DNA of 64,000 nt from Candidatus Koribacter versatilis Ellin345 (GTDB lineage Bacteria; Acidobacteriota; Terriglobia; Terriglobales; Acidobacteriaceae): NCBI RefSeq assembly GCF_000014005.1, contig NC_008009.1:4278001-4342000 (forward strand), written 5' to 3'. A model generated the notes under the pieces. It saw only the letters and a list, made by a program, of their open reading frames with translations. It searched no databases and was not told where the DNA came from. Positions 7,590 through 18,610 of this stretch are shown piece after piece. A program made the translations under genes and the position numbers. Position 1 is the stretch's first letter. Each line of letters opens with the position of its first letter.

Positions 7590-10500
7590 CGCGCGCCTCC
7601 AGCTGCAAATTGCGCCCGATGCCGACGAGCGCGCCAAGGTGCTCGACGCAACGCGGTCCTTCATCGTGCAAGCCCCGGCGGGCTCAGGCAAGACCGAGCT
7701 GTTGATGCAGCGCTATCTCACGCTTCTTGCGCACGAGAGTGTCACAACCCCAGAGAGCGTGCTGGCGATCACCTTCACGCGCAAAGCAGCGGCGGAGATG
7801 CGCAACCGCGTTTTGAAGGCGCTCGAGAGCGCCAACGGACCTGCGCCGGAGAGCGCCCACGCCTTACTGTCTTGGGAATTGGCGCGCAAGGTGATGGCGC
7901 GCGATCGTGCGATGGGGTGGAACATCCTGCAAAACCCCGAGCAGTTAGAGATCCGGACGGTAGATTCGTTTTGCGAGAAGATCGCGAACCGCACGCCGCT
8001 GCTTGCCGGCCTCGGGCGCTCGCCGGCCATCGCGGAAGATTTCGAACCCTTGTATTCCGAAGCAGCTCAGCGAACGCTCCTGATGCTCGGCGACGAAAAG
8101 GCCGAGACCCGCGAGGCAATGTCCCAAGTTCTGGCCGACCAGGACAACAGCTTCGACCGAGTGCAGGGCCTGATTGTCGAGCTCCTGAAACGAAGAGAGC
8201 AATGGGGGCGGCTGATTGGCGGGGCATACCAACGTTCGGAAGAAGAGCTGAATGCTACGCGGCAGGAGTTGGAGAGGGCATTACGCGACGCCATCGCGCA
8301 CGAGTTGGAGGGAATACGGCAGCAGCTCTTAGAGGGTGTGCCGGCCCACGTTTTACAGGAATTGCTGGACACCGCGCGTTATGGAGCTGGAAATCTGGAG
8401 CCTGAACACGCGCTCAATCCGCTGCGTGACGTGAACCAACTCCCGGGCGCGTCGCCCGACGATCTTCCGCAATGGTTGGCCCTGGTGCACTTCTGCCTGA
8501 GCAAAGACAGGGATCTCCGCAAGCCGGGCGGTTACAACGTGAATATGGGTTTCCCGGCAGACTCCATGCACCGGGAGCGCAAAGATGCATGCCATCGCCT
8601 GATCGAGGCGATTGGCAACAACGACTATGCGGGCACGCTATGCGCGGCCTTGTCTCGTGTTGCGAAGCTTCCTCCCCCACGCTACGACGACGACCAGTGG
8701 AACACCCTGAAGGCCCTGTTCCGGGTCCTGCCGCTGGCGGTAGGACATTTGCGGACGGTGTTCGCGGAGCGCGGCGAGGTAGATTTTTCAGAAATCGCCC
8801 TCGCGGCGAAGGCAGCGCTTGGCGAAGAAGGACATCCCACCGACCTGGCGTTGCACCTGGGATACAAGATCCAGCACCTGCTGGTAGATGAGTTCCAGGA
8901 CACTTCCCTCTCACAGGCGGTGTTGTTGGAGCGGTTAATCCAGGCTTGGTCGCCGGAGATGGGCGCAACGATGTTCGTGGTCGGCGACCCGATGCAGTCG
9001 ATTTACGGCTTTCGCCAAGCCGAGGTCACACTGTTTACGCGCAGCTGGAATAGCGGCTTCGCGCAGATGCCCCTGGAACAGGCGCGGCTGACGGCCAACT
9101 TCCGGTCGCGTCCGGAGCTGGTCACCTGGTTCAACCAGACCTTTGAACACGTCCTGGTAGCGGACAACGAAGTCACCGGCGCCGTGAAGTATGCCCCCTC
9201 CGAGGCCGCGCGGGAGCCATCGCAGAATGCAGGACCTGGGTTTCACTCGGTCGCTTCAAAAGCGTTCGAAGAAGAGGCAGCACGGGTCATCGAGGTCCTC
9301 CAGCAGGAACTCAAGGGCGACGCGAAGTCGATTGCACTCCTCGTGCGATCGCGGTCGCATATGGCGCACATCGCGCCCGCCCTTCGCGAGGCAGGCATTG
9401 CGTTCCGTTCGAAAGAGATTGATGTGCTGGGAGAACGGCAGACGGTACGGGATCTGCACGCGATGACCAAGGCGCTGGTGAACCTGGCCGACCGCACGGC
9501 GTGGCTGACGGTACTGCGTGGCCCGTGGAGCGGCCTACAACTTGAGGACCTGTGGACGCTGTGCAAGGATGGCGAGAGGAAGACGGTCTGGGAACTATTG
9601 CGGGAGCGTCGCGGCATGCTCAGCGACCGAGCTCAGAAGGTGCTGGCTCGGACGATGCCGGCCCTGGATGCAGCGGTGACGCAGCGCGGACGAACGTCGT
9701 TGCGGGCGCTGGTGGAATCGTTATGGGTTTCGCTTGGTGGACCCGCGGCGCTGGGACGGACGGAACGGAAGGCGAAGCTGCGCGATGTGGAAGCGTATCT
9801 CGACCTGCTGCAGAGAGTGGAGAGCTGCGGCGAAGTGGACGAAAAACGCTTGGAGCAGGAAATCTCAAGGCTCTACACGCGCCCAGATGCCAGTAGCGAG
9901 ATTCGCGTGGAGGTGATGACGATCCACGGCGCGAAGGGTTTGGAGTTCGACGTCGTCATTCTCCCGGGATTGAATCGATGGATCCGCAGTGAAGGCGGAC
10001 AGTTGCTGAACTGGCGGGAGCGCATAATCGGCGAAGAACGCGACCTACTGCTCGCGCCCATGGACGCCGTGGGCACGGATCGAAAAAAGGAAGGGAGCAT
10101 CGCCAACTATCTCGCGATGCTGGGCGGCGAGTGTTCCGCGGAAGAAACCAAGCGACTGCTCTATGTCGCAGCGACGCGCGCGAAGGAACGCCTGCACCTG
10201 GTGACGACGATGCCTGCGGAAAATAAGGAACCGGAGCGCGGAAGCCTGTTGTCGCTGCTTCCGGCTGAGGTTTTCGGCAGGTTCCTCAAGGTTCCCACCC
10301 CTGAAGCGGAGGACGAGGAGGAACAGCGCACTCCCAATCTCTCGCACCGCCTTGTACCCGATTGGCAATTGCCCGCTGCACCGGAGCCGCTAAAGTTCGA
10401 GACGCGGTATCCAGTGGCGGCGGACGTACGTGAGCGCGAGCATACCTTCGAGCGCGTGCAATTCGATTTGCCGCGCATTGGCACGGTCACGCACCGCTTC

Positions 10501-10986
10501 CTGCAGCAAATTGGCGATGAAGGGCCGGGGGGATGGACCGAAGAGCGCATCGCGAAGACGGCGCCGCGCATTCGCGCGCTGCTGTTGCAGCAAGGGATTC
10601 GTTCATCGGAGCTGGCGAAGTGGGAGGAGACGGTGACTCGCGCGCTGCGCAATACTCTGGCGCATGACAAGGGGCAGTGGATCCTGAAACAGCGGGAATC
10701 GGCGAGCAATGAGTACGGGCTGACGTCGGCGCTCGACGGGCCGCGGCGCAGCATCAAAGTAGATCGCACCTTCGTCGAGGGCGAAGTGCGCTGGTTGATT
10801 GACTACAAGACGAGCGACCAGGAAGGCACCGTGACCGAGAAATATCTGCAAGAACAGGTCGACAAGTACCGCGACGACCTGGCGCACTACGCGAGGGTGC
10901 TGCGCGCGATGGACGGCCGCGAGGTAAAAGGCGGCCTCTACTTCCCTCTTTTGCAAATCTGGCGCGAGGTGGACGTTCAAAGCTAG
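7579..10986 (+). CDS. addA: AddA-type UvrD/REP helicase-nuclease
   Basis: This 1135-aa SF1A helicase has Walker A APAGSGKT (K38), Walker B LLVDEFQDTS (D437, E438), motif III-like GDPMQSIYGFR, motif V-like VMTIHGAKGLEFD and motif VI-like LLYVAATRAKERL, then a C-terminal PD-(D/E)XK nuclease (WLIDYKTSD; D1075, K1077). It unwinds and trims broken DNA ends with AddB to load the recombinase. I start at ATG 7579 because GAGGA lies just upstream, within the end of addB, rather than at the in-frame ATGs 8-10 codons earlier. The next gene begins 3 nt after its stop, so the transcript probably continues into the transporter. Confidence 0.92.
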   Translation: MKSNARLQLQIAPDADERAKVLDATRSFIVQAPAGSGKTELLMQRYLTLLAHESVTTPESVLAITFTRKAAAEMRNRVLKALESANGPAPESAHALLSWELARKVMARDRAMGWNILQNPEQLEIRTVDSFCEKIANRTPLLAGLGRSPAIAEDFEPLYSEAAQRTLLMLGDEKAETREAMSQVLADQDNSFDRVQGLIVELLKRREQWGRLIGGAYQRSEEELNATRQELERALRDAIAHELEGIRQQLLEGVPAHVLQELLDTARYGAGNLEPEHALNPLRDVNQLPGASPDDLPQWLALVHFCLSKDRDLRKPGGYNVNMGFPADSMHRERKDACHRLIEAIGNNDYAGTLCAALSRVAKLPPPRYDDDQWNTLKALFRVLPLAVGHLRTVFAERGEVDFSEIALAAKAALGEEGHPTDLALHLGYKIQHLLVDEFQDTSLSQAVLLERLIQAWSPEMGATMFVVGDPMQSIYGFRQAEVTLFTRSWNSGFAQMPLEQARLTANFRSRPELVTWFNQTFEHVLVADNEVTGAVKYAPSEAAREPSQNAGPGFHSVASKAFEEEAARVIEVLQQELKGDAKSIALLVRSRSHMAHIAPALREAGIAFRSKEIDVLGERQTVRDLHAMTKALVNLADRTAWLTVLRGPWSGLQLEDLWTLCKDGERKTVWELLRERRGMLSDRAQKVLARTMPALDAAVTQRGRTSLRALVESLWVSLGGPAALGRTERKAKLRDVEAYLDLLQRVESCGEVDEKRLEQEISRLYTRPDASSEIRVEVMTIHGAKGLEFDVVILPGLNRWIRSEGGQLLNWRERIIGEERDLLLAPMDAVGTDRKKEGSIANYLAMLGGECSAEETKRLLYVAATRAKERLHLVTTMPAENKEPERGSLLSLLPAEVFGRFLKVPTPEAEDEEEQRTPNLSHRLVPDWQLPAAPEPLKFETRYPVAADVREREHTFERVQFDLPRIGTVTHRFLQQIGDEGPGGWTEERIAKTAPRIRALLLQQGIRSSELAKWEETVTRALRNTLAHDKGQWILKQRESASNEYGLTSALDGPRRSIKVDRTFVEGEVRWLIDYKTSDQEGTVTEKYLQEQVDKYRDDLAHYARVLRAMDGREVKGGLYFPLLQIWREVDVQS

Positions 10987-10989
10987 ACC

Positions 10990-12216
10990 ATGTCGATCGC
11001 GCTGACTCACACCCTCGCCTGGGCGATATTCCTGATCAGCTACTTCGTATTCGCCGTGGGGCGACTGCCGGGGACGCGCCTGGATCGCGCGGGGATGGCG
11101 TTTATCGGCGCGGTGGGAATGTTTGTCATCGGCGCCCTGAACGCGAAGACCGCGATCGCATCGCTCGACTACGAGACGCTGGTGCTGCTGGCCTCGATGA
11201 TGGTGCTGGTAGCGGTGCTGCACCTCGAGGGCTTCTTCGAGTGGGTCACACGGCAGATCGTGGCACGACTGGCGCCGGGCCAATTGTTGCCGGGAGTGAT
11301 TTTTTCGGCGGGCGTATTGTCGGCGTTCCTGGTCAACGATGTCGTGTGCTTATTCATGGCGCCGCTGATTCTGCGGGTGACGAAACAGATGGGACGCAAT
11401 CCGCTGCCGTTCTTGCTGGCACTGGCGACGGCTTCGAACATCGGAAGTTCCGCGACCATCACCGGCAACCCGCAGAACATTTTGATCGGGTCGGTTTCGC
11501 AGATCGGCTACCGCGATTTTCTGTTTCACCTCGGGCCGGTGGCCGTGGTGGGAATGTTTCTGGATTGGGCTGTGATTGCCGTGCTGTGCCGGAAGCAACT
11601 GAGCGAGCGATTGCCGATTGAGGCGAACCTCGAGGCGAAGCAGGGATTGGATGGGCTGCTGGCGCCGCTGCTCATCGCGGGCGGGATCATCGCGGCGTTC
11701 CTCGGGGGCTTGAATCCAGCGCTGGTGGCGGCGACGGGCGCTGCCGTGCTGCTGCTGTTGCGCTCGCGCTTGCTGGAGAAGATCTATCGCGAGGTGGACT
11801 GGGCGTTGCTCGTGCTATTCATCGGGCTGTTCCTCATCATCGGAGCTGCGGAGCAGACAGGCATAGCAGCGACATTGCTGCGCGCGGCGGAATGGATGAA
11901 CCTGCATAATCTCGGGATCTTCAGCGTTACCGTGACGCTGCTGTCGAACATGGTTAGCAATGTTCCGGCGGTCATGCTGCTGAAGGACCTGGTGAAGCAG
12001 TTCCCTAACGCGCATCAATTCTGGCTGGCGTTGGCGATGGCGAGCACGCTGGCGGGTAACCTGACGATCACCGGCTCAATCGCGAACATGATTGTGGTCG
12101 AATCGGTCCGGCCACAACTGCGGATTACGTTCAAGGACTACCTCGTGGTCGGCGTTCCCACTACAATCCTTACCATTGCGGTGGGAACGCTGTGGATTGC
12201 GTTCTTCGCGCACTAG
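10990..12216 (+). CDS. ArsB/NhaD-type (IT superfamily) anion or Na+/H+ transporter
   Basis: This 408-aa inner-membrane protein has about 11 hydrophobic segments. The conserved region SNIGSSATITGNPQNILIG and the symmetry-related AGNLTITGSIANMIVVE near the C-terminus are hallmark repeats of the ArsB/NhaD/citrate transporter superfamily. The substrate cannot be read from sequence: arsenite, a dicarboxylate or sodium/proton exchange are all possible. No arsR or arsC lies nearby, which argues against arsenic resistance. It starts 3 nt after addA and ends 15 nt before the iron exporter, so all four genes look like one transcript. Confidence 0.85.
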   Translation: MSIALTHTLAWAIFLISYFVFAVGRLPGTRLDRAGMAFIGAVGMFVIGALNAKTAIASLDYETLVLLASMMVLVAVLHLEGFFEWVTRQIVARLAPGQLLPGVIFSAGVLSAFLVNDVVCLFMAPLILRVTKQMGRNPLPFLLALATASNIGSSATITGNPQNILIGSVSQIGYRDFLFHLGPVAVVGMFLDWAVIAVLCRKQLSERLPIEANLEAKQGLDGLLAPLLIAGGIIAAFLGGLNPALVAATGAAVLLLLRSRLLEKIYREVDWALLVLFIGLFLIIGAAEQTGIAATLLRAAEWMNLHNLGIFSVTVTLLSNMVSNVPAVMLLKDLVKQFPNAHQFWLALAMASTLAGNLTITGSIANMIVVESVRPQLRITFKDYLVVGVPTTILTIAVGTLWIAFFAH

Positions 12217-12231
12217 AAGCCACGAAAAGCT

Positions 12232-13188
12232 ATGCGAAATTTTGAGAGCCTCAATGTACGGGAGATCCTCGCACTCGCCATCACGCTGGAAGAGGAAGAC
12301 GCGCGCGTCTATGCCGACTTCGCGGACGGGCTAAAAGACACGTTCCCAGCAACGGCAGAAATTTTCGAAGGCATGCGGCAGGAAGAGATTCAGCATCGGC
12401 AGAAATTGTTCGAGGCCTACCGGGAGCGCTTCGGCGAGCATATTCCGCTGATCCGTCGCGAAGACGTGCGCGGATTTGTGAAGCGGCGTCCGATCTGGCT
12501 GGTGCGTCCGTTGGGTCTCGACGTCGTGCGCAAACAAGCCGCAGCCATGGAAGAGGAAACACGCCGCTTTTATGAGCAGGCAGCCAAGCGGACGAGTGAC
12601 ATTGGCATTCGGCAGTTGCTCGATGAACTGGCGGAGGAAGAAATTTCGCACGAGCATCGCGCGGAAGAACTGCAAGAAGAAAAGTTGCAGCCGGACATCC
12701 GCGAGCAAGAGGAACACGCGAAACGACGGCTGTTCATGCTGCAGGTGGTACAGCCGGGACTTGCCGGATTGATGGACGGGTCGGTCTCAACGCTGGCGCC
12801 CGTGTTCGCCGCGGCGTTCGCGACACGAAGCAGCTGGGACGCATTTCTGGTTGGAATGGCGGCGTCGATCGGCGCTGGAATCAGCATGGGCTTTGCAGAG
12901 GCGTTATCCGATGATGGCAGCCTGACAGGGCGCGGGCATCCGTGGATTCGAGGCTTGATTTGCGGGCTGATGACGACGCTGGGCGGCATCGGGCATACGC
13001 TGCCCTATCTGATCAAAAACTTTGGCTTGGCGACGACGGTGGCCGTGATCATCGTAGCGATCGAGCTGATGGTGATTTCGTTTATCCGCCACAAGTACAT
13101 GGACACACCGTTCGTGTCGGCGGCGTTGCAAGTCGTAGTTGGCGGCGTCCTGGTTTTCCTTACCGGGATCCTGATCGGCAGTTCTTAG
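12232..13188 (+). CDS. mbfA: MbfA-type membrane ferritin/VIT1 iron exporter
   Basis: This 318-aa fusion has an N-terminal ferritin-like/rubrerythrin domain (residues ~1-150, di-iron ligands in LEEEDARVY, EEIQHRQ, EEETRRFY and EEEISHEH) joined to a C-terminal VIT1/CCC1-type membrane domain (residues ~170-318, starting GLAGLMDGSVSTLAPVFAAAF). Proteins of this architecture, MbfA in rhizobia and agrobacteria, export iron and protect against peroxide and iron excess. Its neighbours are the anion transporter and the Fe-S AddAB enzymes. Its stop codon overlaps by 4 nt that of the convergent gene at 13185-13475. I see no Fur or Irr box that I would defend. Confidence 0.9.
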   Translation: MRNFESLNVREILALAITLEEEDARVYADFADGLKDTFPATAEIFEGMRQEEIQHRQKLFEAYRERFGEHIPLIRREDVRGFVKRRPIWLVRPLGLDVVRKQAAAMEEETRRFYEQAAKRTSDIGIRQLLDELAEEEISHEHRAEELQEEKLQPDIREQEEHAKRRLFMLQVVQPGLAGLMDGSVSTLAPVFAAAFATRSSWDAFLVGMAASIGAGISMGFAEALSDDGSLTGRGHPWIRGLICGLMTTLGGIGHTLPYLIKNFGLATTVAVIIVAIELMVISFIRHKYMDTPFVSAALQVVVGGVLVFLTGILIGSS

Positions 13189-13475
13189 TTAGCCGGGATC
13201 AATCGCGCTTTCGGCGCCTTGGTCTTGTGCAGGAACGGACGCACGGTCGTACATGTCGTTTCTCGCACCAAAGTGGGGGCGGCATCGTCGTTCCGCTCAA
13301 AAAGGTAGACACGCATCTTGAAACAGACATCGTTCCCGGATTGAGAATCCGCGGAGAGATTTCCGATCTGACGGATACTTAAACCCGCGGCATCTGTTTT
13401 TTGCGCGGGCTGGATCTGGGGTTGAAGCGGTAAGGTGATCGCGAGAAGAGTGGGGAAAAGCAATGCGCCTATCAT
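13185..13475 (-). CDS. Hypothetical secreted protein, 96 aa
   Basis: A short hydrophobic N-terminus (MIGALLFPTLLAITL) suggests a signal peptide. The remainder contains three cysteines (DVCFKM and TTCTTV) and no family I recognise. The start is ATG 13475, with GGAGG 10 nt upstream, rather than an in-frame GTG seven codons earlier. It converges on mbfA with a 4-nt overlap of stop codons, and no terminator separates the two. Confidence 0.6.
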   Translation of the reverse strand: MIGALLFPTLLAITLPLQPQIQPAQKTDAAGLSIRQIGNLSADSQSGNDVCFKMRVYLFERNDDAAPTLVRETTCTTVRPFLHKTKAPKARLIPAN

Positions 13476-13864
13476 GCTGTTGTCGCCTCCGCGCACGTCG
13501 GTAGTATAGCCCTATCCTGACAGATCAGATAAACTTGCGTCCCATCTGGAAAGGTTTAGGGGCCGAGTTCCCGGTTTTAATCGTACTTTAACCAATCGCC
13601 AGAATCTGCCGAATACTATCTAGGTGAACTTGTGAAGTAAGAACGTTGGGCACTGATCTTCGCCAGACACCAAACGGACGGGGAGAATACCTTGCCGAGT
13701 TTGTCGCGAGACAGAAGAGCCAACTTCGGCAGCCCTTCCGGGACCCCGACCATGTGGAATCCGGAGGCGTTCGGAAAAATGGAGAACGGCGGCAGCCGCA
13801 AGGACAGGAAGCCCAATTCTCCGAGAATCACAGCTTTACGAAGACTTGTTCGATGGAGAGAGAG
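13476..13864. other. Intergenic region and long leader of the porin gene
   Basis: I see no convincing gene in these 389 bases. The left part holds the start region of the 96-aa gene. From about 13640 to the porin start there are some 220 nt with several G/C-rich blocks that could fold, for example around 13715-13745 and 13755-13800. It matches no riboswitch I can recognise (I looked for cobalamin and c-di-GMP-I landmarks). A long structured 5' UTR on an abundant porin mRNA is plausible, but this is inference. Confidence 0.35.
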
Positions 13865-15646
13865 ATGTTGAAAGCAAAATCTGTGCTCGCGAGCTTGATT
13901 TCTGCTGCTGTGCTCGCGACACCTTACGTTTCGCTCGCTCAAAGCACAGCCGGATCAACCACGACCACGAAAAAGAAGAGCACTTCCAAGAAGGGCGCTT
14001 CCAGTGTTGAGTCGCAGTTGGATGAACTTAAGCGCCAACTCGACCAGCAAAACCAGCAGATTCAGACCTTGCAACAGCAGTTGCAGCAGCGCGATGCCAA
14101 CATCCAGCAGATGCAGCAGGGTGTGAGCCAGGCGCAGAGCGCTGCATCGGCGGCACAGCAGGCGGCACAACAGGCAGCGGCTGAGAACCAGCAGAAGCTG
14201 CAGTCCGTGCAAAGCGACATGGCAGACCTGAAGACCATCCAGTCGAACTCGGTGACGACGCTGCAGGAGACGCAGAAGCGCATCGTAGACCTGGAAAACC
14301 CGACGGCGCTGCACTACAAGGGCATCACACTGACGCCGGGCGGCTTCATCGCGGCCGAAACTTTATGGCGCCAGAACAATGAATCGGCTGACATCATCAG
14401 CTCGTTCAACGGCATTCCGTATGACCACTCGCCGAACAGCCAGCTTTCGGAATTCCGCATGACGGGACGGCAGTCGCGTCTCTCGTTGCTGGCTGAAGGC
14501 AAGCTGGCCAACGTCAAGATGAGCGGCTACTACGAAATGGATTTCCTCGGCGCCGCACCAACCGCGAACGAGAACCAGTCGAGCAGCTTCAACCCGCGTC
14601 AACGCCAGTTGTGGGCGCAGGCCGCATTCAACAATGGTTGGACGATCACGGGCGGCCAGACCTGGAGCTTGTGGAGTTCGAACAAGAAGGGCATCGAGAC
14701 TCGCCAGGAATGGATCCCGGCGACGATCGACGGAGAGTACGTTGTGGGTTATAGCTTCGCCCGCCTCGCGACTTTCCGTATAACCAAGAACTTCCACAAC
14801 AAGGCGTGGTGGGCGATCTCGCTGGAAAATCCGGAGATGCTGAACCCATCTTCGCTGACGACTCCGCCGAACGTGTACGGCTTCGGCAACGGGCCGACCG
14901 GCGCAGACGGATCGGCGTTGTCGAGCACGAACACCACCTCCACCGACTTCATGCCCGACATCATCACCAAGTTGGCGTTTGAACCCGGCTGGGGCCACTA
15001 CGAAGTAAAGGCCTTGATGCGCGTGATGCGCGACAAGGTCCCCGGCAACCCGGCGGCCACTCCGGCGACGAGCGACTACGACGACAAGGCGTTCGCGGGC
15101 GGCTTCGGCATCAACGGCATCATGCCACTGGTGAAGACCAAGGTCGACCTCATCCTGCAGGCCAACTACGGACGCGGCATCGGACGCTACGCCGATTCGA
15201 CGAACGTGGAGACGACCTATTACCAGGATGGCGCGATCAATCCCCTGCGCCAAGCACAGGTCCTTGCTGGCCTCGAAACCCATCCGACGACCAAGTTGGA
15301 TTGGTACTTCTACGGCGGCGATGAGTACGTAGGCCGTTCGTGGTTCCTTGGCAGCGACGGCAAAGCGTATGGTTACGGCTCGCAGATGGCGGACAACACC
15401 GGTTGCGAGTTGACCTATGTGGGCACCGCGAAGTGCCAGGCGAACTTCCGCAACCTGCAGGAGTTCACCACGGGCTTCTGGTACCGCTTCTACAAGGGAC
15501 CTGCCGGCACGATGCAGATGGGCGCCCAGTACGAGTGGATCCACAAGAACACCTGGCACGGAGATGCCACAACCGCACCGCAGCCTGCTGCGCCCGAGGG
15601 CACGAACAATATGTTCATGACCTCGTTCCGCTACGTGCTTCCGTAA
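13865..15646 (+). CDS. Outer-membrane porin with N-terminal coiled coil (DcaP/OprP-like)
   Basis: This 593-aa exported protein starts with a signal peptide (MLKAKSVLASLISAAVLATP). A Lys/Ser-rich stretch follows, then a glutamine-rich coiled coil at residues ~45-140 (many QQ pairs, heptad-like leucines), then a beta-rich domain starting near YKGITLTPGGFIAAE and ending in aromatic-containing strands (SFRYVLP). This is the layout of trimeric DcaP-like porins, in which the coiled coil reaches into the periplasm. The transported substrate is unknown. I chose ATG 13865, with GGAGAG upstream, over ATG 13853 and over much longer in-frame extensions. A strong terminator hairpin follows the stop. Confidence 0.82.
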   Translation: MLKAKSVLASLISAAVLATPYVSLAQSTAGSTTTTKKKSTSKKGASSVESQLDELKRQLDQQNQQIQTLQQQLQQRDANIQQMQQGVSQAQSAASAAQQAAQQAAAENQQKLQSVQSDMADLKTIQSNSVTTLQETQKRIVDLENPTALHYKGITLTPGGFIAAETLWRQNNESADIISSFNGIPYDHSPNSQLSEFRMTGRQSRLSLLAEGKLANVKMSGYYEMDFLGAAPTANENQSSSFNPRQRQLWAQAAFNNGWTITGGQTWSLWSSNKKGIETRQEWIPATIDGEYVVGYSFARLATFRITKNFHNKAWWAISLENPEMLNPSSLTTPPNVYGFGNGPTGADGSALSSTNTTSTDFMPDIITKLAFEPGWGHYEVKALMRVMRDKVPGNPAATPATSDYDDKAFAGGFGINGIMPLVKTKVDLILQANYGRGIGRYADSTNVETTYYQDGAINPLRQAQVLAGLETHPTTKLDWYFYGGDEYVGRSWFLGSDGKAYGYGSQMADNTGCELTYVGTAKCQANFRNLQEFTTGFWYRFYKGPAGTMQMGAQYEWIHKNTWHGDATTAPQPAAPEGTNNMFMTSFRYVLP

Positions 15647-15668
15647 CCGAAACAGAACTCAAACCAGG

Positions 15669-15701
15669 CGGCCTGGAGAATTCTCCGGGCCGTTTGCTTT
15701 T
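15669..15701 (+). terminator. Rho-independent terminator of the porin gene
   Basis: A 10-bp stem (CGGCCTGGAG paired with CTCCGGGCCG, one G-T pair) with an AATT loop is followed by TTTGCTTTT. It lies 23 nt after the porin stop codon and before the promoter of the GH16 gene. Confidence 0.85.
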
Positions 15702-15733
15702 GTATCGCGCTGCCGGGATTTATAGTGCGAGAC

Positions 15734-16909
15734 ATGCGCTCCTTGCTTCGCGTTCTCGCAATTCTTCTCTTCTGCCTACCTTCGGCGTTCGCACAGGACT
15801 GGGGCTCTCCGGTTTGGCAGGATGAGTTCAACCAAGCGGCTGGGTCACCGCTCGATCCGCAAAAGTGGGTGTTCGATCTCGGGGACCTCAAAGTGAATCA
15901 CGAGGTCGAAATCTATTGTCCGGGATTTCCATCGCAAAAAGACCAGCTCACGGCACGACGCGCGGAGGCGTTGAAGGAGATCGAGGTCTGCGATCCAAAG
16001 GACGGCAATGTCTCCTTCGATGGCGAGCACTTGATTTTGCGCGCGGTAAAACACAGCGGTGTGTGGACTTCAGGGCGAATCAAAACCCAGGGCAAGCAGA
16101 CGTTTCAGTACGGCCGCATCGAAGCGCGTATGAAGCTGCCGTTTGGCGCGGGAATCTGGCCGGCGTTCTGGGGGCTGGGAGAGAACATCACGAAGGTCGG
16201 CTGGCCGGCGTCGGGCGAGATCGACATCATGGAAGACGTGCCGGAGATCGGCGGGCTGGGACCGACACGGATCCGCTCGACAGTGCACGGGCCGGGCTAT
16301 TCGGGCGAGTACGGAGTGCGCAATGACATCGAGTTCCCAAAAGGCGAGCGCGTAGACAATGGGTTCCATACATACGGCGTGATCTGGTCGCCGAACATGA
16401 TGCAGTTCTATCTCGACGATCCGAAGAATGTGTTCTTCGTAATGACGCCGCGCGAGCTCGTGCCCGGGAAAGAGTGGGTCTACAACGCACCGTTCTTTCT
16501 GATTGCGAATTTGGCAATCGGGAGCGAGAAGTCGTGGTCGGGGGCGACGAACGAGAGCACGCCGAACCCGGCGGATATGCTGATTGATTACGTGCGGGTG
16601 TACAAGGCAGCGAAAGTGGAGGGGCCGAAGATCGAGCGAGCTGCTGCCGGCTCAGGACTCGATCTTCCGATCAAGCTGAGTGCGAAGGCGGGCAGCGGAC
16701 GGATGTACCTCGAATGTTTGAGCGTGGCGCCGGGGGTTTCGTGCGCGACCGAGCCACACGTGGTGGACTTCAGCAGCGGTTCTTCTGCAAGCGCGATTCT
16801 GCGGGTGACGGCGCAGAAGACGCCGGTGAAAGAAGCTGACATCGTGCTCAAGATATATACCGTGAGCGGCGAGGAAACCTCGCAGACGTTTCACCTGAAA
16901 CTGCAGTAG
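15734..16909 (+). CDS. Secreted glycoside hydrolase family 16 (beta-glucanase/laminarinase type)
   Basis: This 391-aa protein has a signal peptide (LLRVLAILLFCLPSAFAQ) and a GH16 fold. The active-site motif GEIDIMED gives nucleophile E162, D164 and acid/base E167. WPAFWGLG and the late YVRVYKA strand also fit the family. It probably cleaves beta-1,3 or mixed-linkage glucans outside the cytoplasm. About 85 residues follow the catalytic domain and resemble a small beta-sandwich of unknown role. TATAGT lies 7 nt before the ATG with no Shine-Dalgarno, suggesting a leaderless transcript. The stop codon directly abuts that of murC on the other strand, with no gap. Confidence 0.9.
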   Translation: MRSLLRVLAILLFCLPSAFAQDWGSPVWQDEFNQAAGSPLDPQKWVFDLGDLKVNHEVEIYCPGFPSQKDQLTARRAEALKEIEVCDPKDGNVSFDGEHLILRAVKHSGVWTSGRIKTQGKQTFQYGRIEARMKLPFGAGIWPAFWGLGENITKVGWPASGEIDIMEDVPEIGGLGPTRIRSTVHGPGYSGEYGVRNDIEFPKGERVDNGFHTYGVIWSPNMMQFYLDDPKNVFFVMTPRELVPGKEWVYNAPFFLIANLAIGSEKSWSGATNESTPNPADMLIDYVRVYKAAKVEGPKIERAAAGSGLDLPIKLSAKAGSGRMYLECLSVAPGVSCATEPHVVDFSSGSSASAILRVTAQKTPVKEADIVLKIYTVSGEETSQTFHLKLQ

Positions 16910-18316
<1,407 letters not shown>

Positions 18317-18484
18317 GAAAATTCCTCGGGGAACTCATTGTTTTATCATGAGTGGGAAGGATTGCGCCGGGGTGGGAATGCTCCGCGGCGACAAACACTC
18401 AGCGGTTGACTTGGAGCGAAGGGTGCATCAAACTTATAGCGGATCGACGGTGTGCAAAAAACGCGCCGATCCGGTAAGTGCCTG

Positions 18485-18592
18485 CTATTTGAGCAGCAGG
18501 CGAGCCAGCATTACGCGACCAAGGGCAGCCACGAATCGCCAGTCCAGCACGATCGTGATCCGCACCTGGAGCGAGGGCCTGTGAAGGTCCAT
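18485..18592 (-). CDS. Possible 35-aa small protein between murG and murC
   Basis: ATG 18592 is preceded by a perfect AGGAGG (18597-18602) with 4-nt spacing, and the frame runs to TAG at 18485-18487. The product is basic and amphipathic, with a hydrophobic C-terminal half (FVAALGRVMLARLLLK), so it may bind membranes. I know no family for it. It lies inside the dcw operon, just downstream of two tandem hairpins. The Shine-Dalgarno is the main evidence, and a chance match cannot be excluded. Confidence 0.4.
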   Translation of the reverse strand: MDLHRPSLQVRITIVLDWRFVAALGRVMLARLLLK

Positions 18593-18610
18593 TGTGCCTC
18601 CTAAGCAATC

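Noticed and set aside
13640-13864. Riboswitch in the porin leader
   Set aside because: No cobalamin or c-di-GMP-I landmarks. Only unspecific G/C-rich folding potential.
14363-15559. 398-codon minus-strand open frame
   Set aside because: Antisense to the porin; Arg/Val/Ala-rich shadow with no start signals.
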